Source: CAYXVF01 sp964468125 (GTDB lineage Bacteria; Myxococcota; XYA12-FULL-58-9; CAYXVF01). From it: 55,698 bases of DNA. The notes beneath the pieces are model-generated. The model had not been told where the DNA came from. It saw only the letters and a list, made by a program, of their open reading frames with translations, and made no database searches. Below are positions 8,449 through 15,148 of the stretch, in pieces. The position numbers were made by a program, and so were the translations under genes. The DNA is taken from contig CAYXVF010000033.1 of assembly GCA_964468125.1 (NCBI GenBank), positions 1-55,698 on the forward strand, given 5' to 3'. Each line of letters opens with the position of its first letter. Within the stretch, counting starts at the first letter, position 1.

Positions 8449-8643
8449 TCAGGACAGCCGTTTCAACGGCGCGAGGTCCGCAAGCGACGCTTCCTCTTTG
8501 GCCATTCGCGCCCGCATCGCCTCCATCACCTCCGGAAGGTTCCAAATCGCGGCCTGCCGATGGGCAGCCCAGTCGAACCCGTCTGCCACCGAGTGGTCAC
8601 GGGCGTAGTGAATCGCGTCCTTCTCTCCTCGACGCGAAACCGC
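8449..8643 (-). pseudogene. enoyl-CoA hydratase C-terminal fragment (inverted)
   Basis: Read on the minus strand from about 8643 to the stop at 8449, the 64 residues resemble the C-terminal end of crotonases: KDAIHYARDHSVADGFDW, then AAIWNLPEVMEAMRARMAKEE. No N-terminal crotonase half exists upstream on this strand. The homology stops at about 8641, exactly where a second crotonase piece begins on the other strand. This is therefore half of a broken gene rather than an intact one. Confidence 0.7.
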
Positions 8644-8751
8644 GAGGAGGCGCGTTTTCCAGTGATCGCAGCGGTGCACGGCGCCTGCGTCGGAGGTGGG
8701 CTCGACCTCGTGGCGGCCTGTGATCTCCGCCTCGCCGCGGAAGATGCCGAG
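8641..8751 (+). pseudogene. enoyl-CoA hydratase middle fragment
   Basis: The plus strand reads PVIAAVHGACVGGGLDLVAACDLRLAAEDA. This is the oxyanion-hole region of crotonases (the HGxxxGGG-type loop), normally about residues 95-130 of a 260-280 residue enzyme. No start or C-terminal half follows in frame; the frame stops at 8811. It lies head-to-head with the inverted C-terminal fragment, so together they are the remains of an inverted and partly deleted gene. Confidence 0.72.
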
Positions 8752-8833
8752 AGCGCTCTCCTCGATGTCTCGTCCACAGGCGTCTCGCAGATGCGCGAGA
8801 CTCGCAAATAACGCAGCGCTCCACAAAGCCCCG

Positions 8834-8862
8834 TTGAAGGGTCCCGCTCGGATGCGTATAGC
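8834..8862 (+). promoter_or_regulatory. putative leaderless promoter of icmF
   Basis: TTGAAG (8834-8839), a 17-nt spacer, TATAGC (8857-8862), then 7 nt to ATG 8870. No Shine-Dalgarno sequence fits in the gap. Transcription would begin at or next to the start codon. Confidence 0.55.
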
Positions 8863-8869
8863 GGGCCCC

Positions 8870-11800
8870 ATGCAGCGCGAAGCGAACACCACCTATACGC
8901 CCACGAACCCGATCCGAATCGTCACCGCGGCCTCCCTCTTCGATGGCCACGACGCAGCGATCAACATCATGCGCCGCATCATCCAGGCCTCCGGGGGCGA
9001 GGTGATCCACCTCGGACACGATCGCTCGGTACAGGAGGTCGTGGACTGCGCGATCCAGGAAGATGCGAACGCGATCGCCATGACCTCCTACCAGGGCGGC
9101 CACCTCGAATACTTCAAGTACATGTACGATCTCCTTCGAGACGCCGGCTGCGGTCACATCAAGATCTTCGGCGGCGGCGGCGGAGTGATCCTCCCCCAGG
9201 AGATCGAGGAGCTTCACGCTTACGGGATCGAGCGGATCTACAGCCCCGACGATGGTCGACAGCTCGGGCTGCAGGGCATGATCAACGATCTTCTCGAGCG
9301 CTCCGACTTCCCGACCGGCCGTGACGTGAGCGACGATGAAATCCGAGCGGCGGGTGAGCGAAACCCGCGCGCGTTGGGCCGGGTGATCTCCGCCTTCGAG
9401 AATTATCCCGACGCGAGCGAAGCGATGACCCAGCGGGTCGCCGCGATCCTCGAGAGCCGGCCAGTGCCCGTGCTCGGAATCACCGGTACCGGCGGCGCAG
9501 GCAAGAGCTCGCTGGTGGACGAGCTGGTCCGGCGCTTCCTCATGGATTTCGAGAGCGAGAGCATCGCCATCGTTTCGGTGGATCCCTCCAAACGAAAAAC
9601 CGGGGGTGCTCTCCTGGGCGACCGGATCCGCATGAATGCGATCCATCACCCGCGGGTCTACATGCGCTCCCTCGCGACGCGCCAGAGCAACGCGGCGGTC
9701 TCGCAGCAGATCGCCCATACCCTTGCACTTCTGAAAGCCTCTGGCTTCGACCTGATCATCCTCGAAACCAGCGGAATCGGGCAGGCGGACACGCAGGTCA
9801 CGGACCATGCGGACATGGCCCTCTACGTGATGACCCCGGAGTACGGCGCGGCCACCCAGCTCGAGAAGATCGACATGCTCGACTTCGCGGACATCGTGGC
9901 GATCAACAAGTTCGACAAACGAGGCGCCCAAGACGGGCTTCGGGACGTGAAGAAGCAGTACAAACGCAACCACAGCCTCTTCGACACGCCGGACGAGGAG
10001 ATCCCGGTCTACGGTACGATCGCGTCTCAGTTCAACGACGCGGGGACCAACACCCTCTACCGTGCCCTGATCGAGATGCTGAACGCGCGCAGCAACGCGG
10101 GGCTCGAAAGCCGGTTCGCCGCCGACTACGAGCTCTCGGAGAAGATCTTCGTGATCCCGCCGGAGCGCACGCGCTACCTCTCCGAGATCAGCGAAACCGT
10201 GCGCGGCTACAACCGCTGGACCGACGAGCAGGCGGACATCGCCCAGCGACGCTACGCGCTCGACATCGCCGCGAAGGAGCTCGACGACGCAAGCCTCGTC
10301 GCCGAGAGGCGCGAAGCGCTCGACCGGCAGCTCACTGGCGAGAACAAGGCCCTCCTGGAGACGTGGCCCTCGCTCCGGGCGCGCTACGCCGACGAGGAGT
10401 TCGTCTTCGAGGTCCGCGGAAAAGAGATCCGCGTGGGCACGAAGGTGGAGACCCTCTCCCATCAGCAGCTGCCCAAGGTGGCGACGCCGCGCTACCAGGG
10501 CCACGGTGACCTCTTGCGCTGGTTGCTTCAGGAGAATGTCCCCGGCTCCTTCCCCTTTACGGCCGGAGTTTTCCCATTCAAGCGCGAGGGGGAAGACCCC
10601 ACGCGCATGTTCGCCGGCGAAGGGGGCCCGGAGCGGACAAACAAGCGCTTCCACTATGTCAGCAGCGAGATGCCGGCTAAGCGACTCTCCACCGCCTTCG
10701 ATTCGGTGACCCTCTATGGACGCGATCCGGACCACCGACCGGACATCTACGGCAAGGTCGGAAACTCCGGGGTCAGCGTCTGCTCCCTCGACGACGCAAA
10801 GCGCCTGTACTCCGGCTTTGACCTAACGGCGCCGAATACCTCGGTCTCGATGACCATCAATGGCCCCGCGCCCATCATCACCGCGTTCTTCATGAACGCC
10901 GCGATCGACCAGGGGTGCGAGAAATACATCAAGGAGAACGGTCGCACGGACCAGGTCGAGCGCCAGATCGCGGGGCTCTATCAGGATCGCGAGCGTCCGA
11001 GCTACCGCGCCGAGCTCCCGGCCGGGCACGACGGGTTGGGCCTGATGCTCCTGGGGGTCACCGGCGACCAGGTCTTGCCGGCGGACGTCTACGAGCGAAT
11101 CAAGGGCGAAACCCTCTCGGCAGTGCGAGGAACGGTGCAGGCGGACATCCTCAAAGAAGACCAGGCGCAGAACACCTGCATCTTTTCGACGGAGTTCTCC
11201 CTCAAGCTGATGGGCGACCTGCAGCAGTACTTTATCGACCACCGCATACGAAATTTTTACTCCGTGTCTATCAGTGGCTACCACATCGCGGAAGCGGGCG
11301 CGAATCCGATAAGCCAGCTCGCCTTCACATTGGCCAACGGCTTTTCCTACATCGAGTACTACCTCTCCCGCGGGATGGACGTAGACGCCTTCGCCCCGAA
11401 CCTCTCCTTCTTCTTCTCGAACGGAATGGATCCGGAGTACGCGGTGATGGGCCGGGTGGCACGCCGCATTTGGGCGAAGGCACTCAAGTTGAAGTACGGG
11501 GCGCGCGAACGGGCGCAGAAGCTCAAGTACCACATTCAAACGAGCGGTCGTTCGCTTCACGCTCAGGAGATCTCCTTCAACGACATCCGGACGACCCTCC
11601 AAGCTCTCTACGCGATCTACGACAACTGCAATTCTCTCCACACGAACGCCTACGACGAAGCGATCACCACGCCGACGGAGGAATCGGTGCGCCGCGCGGT
11701 CGCGATTCAGCTCATCATCAACAAGGAGCTAGGCCTCGCCAAGAACCAAAACCCGCTCCAAGGCTCGTTCATCATCGAAGAGCTGACGGACCTGGTTGAA

Positions 11801-12226
11801 GAGGCCGTTCTCTCGGAGTTCGACCGCATCACCGAGCGGGGAGGTGTGCTCGGGGCGATGGAAACGATGTACCAGCGCGGCAAGATCCAAGAGGAGTCCC
11901 TCTACTACGAGACCCTCAAGCATGAAGGGAAGATCCCGGTGGTGGGCGTCAACACCTTCCTGTCAAAGGACGGCTCGCCAACCCTCGTTCCGGGCGAGGT
12001 GATCCGGTCGACGGGAGAGGAAAAGGAAGCCCAGATCGAATCGTTGAGGCAGCTTCAGGAGCGCAACGCCGAAGCAGCACGCGCCGCGCTCGACCGCGTC
12101 CAACGCGCCGCGATTCGGAACGACAACGTGTTCGCGGAGCTGATGGCCGCGACCAAGGTGTGCTCTCTCGGTCAGGTGACCGATGCGCTCTTCGAGGTCG
12201 GCGGAAAGTATCGCCGCAACATGTGA
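8870..12226 (+). CDS. icmF: fused isobutyryl-CoA mutase
   Basis: An 1118-residue B12 enzyme interconverting isobutyryl-CoA and n-butyryl-CoA (some family members prefer isovaleryl/pivalyl-CoA). An N-terminal cobalamin domain has the lower-ligand motif DGHDAA (His27). A MeaB-type G-protein chaperone domain follows, with P-loop GITGTGGAGKSS at about residue 203 and ETSGIGQADTQV. A linker then leads to the large mutase TIM barrel, including QTSGRSLHAQEISFND. This three-part fusion and length define IcmF. A longer frame opens at 8696, but it runs through the crotonase remnant, and the promoter fits ATG 8870. The enzyme would serve branched-chain acyl-CoA metabolism. The crotonase debris upstream may be a former partner. 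Confidence 0.95.
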   Translation: MQREANTTYTPTNPIRIVTAASLFDGHDAAINIMRRIIQASGGEVIHLGHDRSVQEVVDCAIQEDANAIAMTSYQGGHLEYFKYMYDLLRDAGCGHIKIFGGGGGVILPQEIEELHAYGIERIYSPDDGRQLGLQGMINDLLERSDFPTGRDVSDDEIRAAGERNPRALGRVISAFENYPDASEAMTQRVAAILESRPVPVLGITGTGGAGKSSLVDELVRRFLMDFESESIAIVSVDPSKRKTGGALLGDRIRMNAIHHPRVYMRSLATRQSNAAVSQQIAHTLALLKASGFDLIILETSGIGQADTQVTDHADMALYVMTPEYGAATQLEKIDMLDFADIVAINKFDKRGAQDGLRDVKKQYKRNHSLFDTPDEEIPVYGTIASQFNDAGTNTLYRALIEMLNARSNAGLESRFAADYELSEKIFVIPPERTRYLSEISETVRGYNRWTDEQADIAQRRYALDIAAKELDDASLVAERREALDRQLTGENKALLETWPSLRARYADEEFVFEVRGKEIRVGTKVETLSHQQLPKVATPRYQGHGDLLRWLLQENVPGSFPFTAGVFPFKREGEDPTRMFAGEGGPERTNKRFHYVSSEMPAKRLSTAFDSVTLYGRDPDHRPDIYGKVGNSGVSVCSLDDAKRLYSGFDLTAPNTSVSMTINGPAPIITAFFMNAAIDQGCEKYIKENGRTDQVERQIAGLYQDRERPSYRAELPAGHDGLGLMLLGVTGDQVLPADVYERIKGETLSAVRGTVQADILKEDQAQNTCIFSTEFSLKLMGDLQQYFIDHRIRNFYSVSISGYHIAEAGANPISQLAFTLANGFSYIEYYLSRGMDVDAFAPNLSFFFSNGMDPEYAVMGRVARRIWAKALKLKYGARERAQKLKYHIQTSGRSLHAQEISFNDIRTTLQALYAIYDNCNSLHTNAYDEAITTPTEESVRRAVAIQLIINKELGLAKNQNPLQGSFIIEELTDLVEEAVLSEFDRITERGGVLGAMETMYQRGKIQEESLYYETLKHEGKIPVVGVNTFLSKDGSPTLVPGEVIRSTGEEKEAQIESLRQLQERNAEAARAALDRVQRAAIRNDNVFAELMAATKVCSLGQVTDALFEVGGKYRRNM

Positions 12227-12271
12227 AGGTCGTGCGAGCACAGGCGCATCGGAGCTAGCGGCACACGACCT
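12227..12271. terminator. stem-loop between icmF and the RiPP precursor
   Basis: AGGTCGTG at 12227-12234 and CACGACCT at 12264-12271 form a perfect 8-bp stem with a 29-nt loop. It starts right after the icmF stop. The right arm lies inside the last codons of the convergent precursor gene. No T-run follows in either direction, so a terminator role is only possible. The repeat may be fortuitous. Confidence 0.3.
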
Positions 12272-12437
12272 CGCCCAATTCAGGATCAAATGCGCAGGAA
12301 AAGAGGGTGATCTCCTCGAGCGGTGACACACTGATCACCCTCGGCGGCTCGTACTCCGCCCCTGAACGTTGACTGTCCTGCTTCGTCGGATGCGTGGAAC
12401 ACGAGGGCTCCACGGCTGGTTTGGTTTCCTGCCGCAC
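12255..12437 (-). CDS. putative lasso-like RiPP precursor peptide
   Basis: A 60-residue peptide starting GTG at 12437, with AAGGGATC upstream. It ends with leader YEPPRVISVSPLEEIT, then Leu, then FSCAFDPELGEVVCR. The published lasso leader consensus is YxxPxLxxxGxxxxxTx. Tyr29, Pro32, Val34, Ser38 and Thr44 fall at exactly its positions -17, -14, -12, -8 and -2. The 15-residue core would begin at Phe46. Glu at core position 8 could close a standard 8-residue macrolactam, and Cys3 and Cys14 could form a disulfide. It lies 52 nt after the kinase gene in the same direction. The identification rests on pattern and context, and the Gly at -8 is replaced by Ser. Confidence 0.6.
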   Translation of the reverse strand: MRQETKPAVEPSCSTHPTKQDSQRSGAEYEPPRVISVSPLEEITLFSCAFDPELGEVVCR

Positions 12438-12489
12438 GAAGTTTCGATCCCTTTGATGCTTTGGAATTTAGCACCAGGAACGCCGATCG

Positions 12490-13389
12490 TCATTTTTGTG
12501 GCAACAGGTCGAGATGCGCTTTCGGGGCATTGAGCAACGCTGGACCGGCGGTGACCCGAAACGAAACAGCACAATTCGCAAGGGATGCGAGGGCGGCGAG
12601 CTGCGGACTCGGATCCCCGAGATGGCGCTCGGTCGCATAGGGACTGGCTGAGAGCAACATCGCCAAGGCGCGGCCGGGGGAGAGAGCTTCGAAGTCCAGG
12701 CTGCCGGTGGATGCGAGCGTGGGGAAGAGCAACACGTCCGCGGACATCTCCCCGCCCTGTGGGCTCAGTTCTGTTAAAGATCTTTTTACACCCGGCCTCC
12801 CGGTCGGGAGCGCCTCCGGGTGAGCCACGAGCGACGCGGGATCGATTCGGACGCCTTGAGCGATCGGCCAGAGCTCGCCGCTCGGGCCGACGAGAGTCGT
12901 GTCGTCGGACCGCAGGCGCCCGCCATTGAGTGCCATCAACACGGAGAGGGTGCTCTTTCCAACCCCGCTGGGTCCTGCGATCACATAGCCGCTGCCCCGC
13001 CATTCAGCGGCTGCGGCATGGAGCGAAAAGCGACGATGGATGCGCAGAAGCAGAAACAGCGCAGCTGAGGCGGTCGCGCGGTCCCAGCCGCCGCTGCGCT
13101 CGCGGGGAGGCTCGAAGATTTCGGCCCGGTGGCCGGCGCGTTCCACCTTCGCCACCGTGGCACCACCGCGGACCCACCAGGCGCTCCCCTGCTCGAGGAC
13201 CGCAACACGGCCGTGCTTCCAGCGGACCGGACCGCTCGGCTCGGGGGCGGCGTCACCTCGCACGACGATCCGCGCCGCCGGCGGCCCCTCGGTCCGGTGC
13301 GCGTCGACGAGCGCCTCGAGAAACTCGCTCGCGGGCCCCGAATCGAGCTCGAGAGCGAGACGAATGCCGCCGAGGGAGATCTCAGCCAT
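12490..13389 (-). CDS. HPr kinase/phosphorylase-like kinase (RiPP-associated)
   Basis: A 299-residue protein with the HPrK C-terminal fold. It has a conserved His in SLHAAAAEW (H124), P-loop GPSGVGKST (139-147), and the SDD motif (161-163). The N-terminal 100 residues are not the HPrK regulatory domain. Stand-alone proteins of this type occur in lasso-peptide loci, where some phosphorylate a Ser of the precursor. Here the only core Ser is at position 2 and there is no C-terminal Ser, so the target is open. The start overlaps the end of the PqqD-like gene by 8 nt. It lies between the RRE gene and the precursor. Confidence 0.82.
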   Translation of the reverse strand: MAEISLGGIRLALELDSGPASEFLEALVDAHRTEGPPAARIVVRGDAAPEPSGPVRWKHGRVAVLEQGSAWWVRGGATVAKVERAGHRAEIFEPPRERSGGWDRATASAALFLLLRIHRRFSLHAAAAEWRGSGYVIAGPSGVGKSTLSVLMALNGGRLRSDDTTLVGPSGELWPIAQGVRIDPASLVAHPEALPTGRPGVKRSLTELSPQGGEMSADVLLFPTLASTGSLDFEALSPGRALAMLLSASPYATERHLGDPSPQLAALASLANCAVSFRVTAGPALLNAPKAHLDLLPQK

Positions 13390-13648
13390 CCGCGATCAGC
13401 GCTCCGCGGGTCAGCATGTCTTCGACCCATGCGAGCGCATCTCGCCTGGCCTGCTGTCGATCGATGGAAAAAGACGAAGCGAGGGCTTCGGCGAGCTCGT
13501 CGATCGTCACACCGTCGGCGAGCGCCTCCCAGAGCACCGCCCCGCTGGCGTTCAAATGGAGATAATTGCGGCGCTCGAGGTCGAGCACGACTCCAGTTGC
13601 ATCGCGCATCTGCGCAAAATGAGTCGCCGGAGCACGCACGTATCTCAT
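13382..13648 (-). CDS. PqqD-family RiPP recognition element (B1-like)
   Basis: An 88-residue winged-helix RRE that should bind the leader peptide and present it to the processing enzyme. The family pattern is clear: VVLDLERRNYLHLNASGAVLWEALADG, followed by the helical half TIDELAEALASSFSID and VEDMLTRGALI. Its ATG overlaps the stop of the B2 gene by 4 nt (ATGA), so the two are translated together, as expected for a B1/B2 pair. The YxxP leader element it would recognise is present in the peptide encoded at 12255-12437. Confidence 0.88.
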   Translation of the reverse strand: MRYVRAPATHFAQMRDATGVVLDLERRNYLHLNASGAVLWEALADGVTIDELAEALASSFSIDRQQARRDALAWVEDMLTRGALIADG

Positions 13649-14037
13649 TGGGGATGCCTAAAGATCGGAGCGAAGCGGTGGGCGAAGGGATCGCTGTCCA
13701 GGCCATCGACTTCGACCCAGGCATGCGCTCGAAGCTCCATCGCATCGTTCTCCACGCCGATCACGAAGTGCGGTGCGTGCCCGAGGCGACGCAGAGTGGC
13801 GTAGGCGGCGATCGATCGCACGAGACAGGTGTCCTCGTCCGCGGTGAACCGACGCAAGCGTCGCAGAGAGTTGAGCACGACCGCAGGAGCGACTCGCAAC
13901 GGCAACGATGGGCTCCGGTCGATCTCCTGCAGAAGCGCGTCGATTCGCGCGCGAGGAAGTCCCCGGCGAGTCTCCCGGCGCAAGGCCCAAAGCGCTCGAC
14001 CTGTCTCCCATAAACCCATCCCTCGCGAGTATAGCAC
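13645..14037 (-). CDS. lasso-type B2 leader peptidase (transglutaminase-like fold)
   Basis: A 130-residue cysteine protease of the lasso B2 family, a little shorter than the usual 140-150. The triad is visible: Cys71 in EDTCLVRSIAAYATLRRLG, His105 in AHAWVEVDG, and Asp111. It would cut the leader just after the conserved Thr-x. I chose GTG 14037: the GAGGG 6 nt upstream overlaps the rluA stop region, only 9 nt away, tying the RiPP operon to rluA. An ATG at 14019 is possible but has poor spacing. Confidence 0.85.
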   Translation of the reverse strand: MLYSRGMGLWETGRALWALRRETRRGLPRARIDALLQEIDRSPSLPLRVAPAVVLNSLRRLRRFTADEDTCLVRSIAAYATLRRLGHAPHFVIGVENDAMELRAHAWVEVDGLDSDPFAHRFAPIFRHPQ

Positions 14038-14046
14038 CTCGCGCCC

Positions 14047-14655
14047 TCAAAACGGCACGGGCGAGCTCGACGAGACGAGAGCGCCAGTTCGCGGGTGTGG
14101 AAACGCGAGCTCGCGGGCGTGAAGCATCAGCCGAGGGGCAGGTGCCCCGCCGTAGAGTCGGTCGCCGAGTATCGGCACTCCGAGACCAAGCGCCAGGTGC
14201 ACTCGAATCTGATGGGTTCGACCCTGCAGCGGCTCGAGCTCCAGTCGATCGGTCCCCCTTCGCCACCAACGGGTGACACTGAATTTGCCGTCTTTGTGGT
14301 CCACGATCTGCCGGGGACGATCCTCGGGGTTCGATCTGATCGGCAGCGCGATCTCGCCCATCGAGCTCGGCACGGGGGCGCTGAGCCGGGCCGCGTAGCG
14401 CTTGTACACGCGCCACTCGGCGAAGGCGGTCGAGAGCGCGCGATGGTCCTCGGGGGTGAGAGCGACCACCATCAAGCCAGAAGTGTACTGATCCAGTCGA
14501 TGCGCTACGATCGGTCCATGTGCGCCAGGAATGAGACGAGGAACGCGAAGGGCCACGCTGTCGCGCTCGACCTTGCCGGGAATGGAGAGCAGTCCGCAGG
14601 GCTTGTCGATTACCGCAAATCCTTCGCCCAAGCGCTGTATCGGAAGCGTGCTCAC
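14047..14655 (-). CDS. RluA-family pseudouridine synthase
   Basis: A 202-residue RNA pseudouridine synthase. The catalytic motif is HRLDQYTSGLMVVAL (Asp catalytic). The fold is supported by QGRTHQIRVHLALGLGVPILGDRLYG. There is no S4 domain, as in the short RluA members. It starts GTG at 14655 with AGGAG about 9 nt upstream. The RNA target cannot be read from sequence. It is the first gene of the minus-strand unit that continues into the RiPP genes, and it runs against the DUF192 lipoprotein gene. Confidence 0.9.
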   Translation of the reverse strand: MSTLPIQRLGEGFAVIDKPCGLLSIPGKVERDSVALRVPRLIPGAHGPIVAHRLDQYTSGLMVVALTPEDHRALSTAFAEWRVYKRYAARLSAPVPSSMGEIALPIRSNPEDRPRQIVDHKDGKFSVTRWWRRGTDRLELEPLQGRTHQIRVHLALGLGVPILGDRLYGGAPAPRLMLHARELAFPHPRTGALVSSSSPVPF

Positions 14656-15123
14656 GGGATCTCGCTCCTGTCACTCAGCGTCAGCGTTTTCGTCGCCTGC
14701 GCCACAGGACCGCAGAGCGACACTCCCCATCAGGAGGACCCAGTGGAATCGATCGCAGGCTCGCACCGGGCAATTCTTTCCCGGGCGACCGACGAGCTCG
14801 CCCGTTTCGAGGTCGACGTGGTCGACGACGGCTCTGGGCGCAGCGCCGGGCTCTCGGCCTTTGCCCCACTCGACGAGGCGCAAGGGCTGGTGCTCGCATG
14901 GTCTTCTCCCACACGGGTCTGCATCTGGAACCGGCCTGTGAACTATCCCATCGACGTGGCCTACGTCGACGGCACGAACGCGATCGTCGCGATCGAGCAG
15001 TTCGAGGCGTTCGACACCCGGTCGCGCTGTCACGGCTCGGTGCTTTTCGTCCTGGAGACGCGTCTGAGCGCCCTCAACGCGGCGGCGCCGGGCGACTCGG
15101 TGGCTTTGGAGTTGCGACGCTAG
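14635..15123 (+). CDS. DUF192 lipoprotein, start codon unclear
   Basis: The C-terminal 110 residues match DUF192 (COG1430): GLSAFAPLDEAQGLVLAW, VCIWNRPVNYPIDVAYVD, then AIVAIEQFEAF. A hydrophobic stretch ending VFVAC is a lipobox. No ATG, GTG or TTG occurs in frame between 14519 and the signal peptide; I place the start at CTG 14635 as a guess. Starting at ATG 14519 would add about 39 residues antisense to rluA. A sequencing error near the start is an alternative. DUF192 proteins have no settled function. Confidence 0.62.
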   Translation: MYRKRAHGISLLSLSVSVFVACATGPQSDTPHQEDPVESIAGSHRAILSRATDELARFEVDVVDDGSGRSAGLSAFAPLDEAQGLVLAWSSPTRVCIWNRPVNYPIDVAYVDGTNAIVAIEQFEAFDTRSRCHGSVLFVLETRLSALNAAAPGDSVALELRR

Positions 15124-15148
15124 CGGATGCGTTCGGCGGGCGGGCCGC

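Noticed and set aside
8696..8869. N-terminal extension of icmF
   Set aside because: Runs out of frame through crotonase debris; the mutase family begins near residue 59 of that frame, and a -35/-10 pair fits the later ATG.
8597..10735. 712-codon minus-strand open frame opposite icmF
   Set aside because: It mirrors the codon pattern of icmF; its residues are low-complexity His/Asp/Arg-rich and show no domain.
12286..12474. Second 62-codon minus-strand frame over the precursor
   Set aside because: Different frame from the precursor, no leader motif, and no features of a RiPP peptide.
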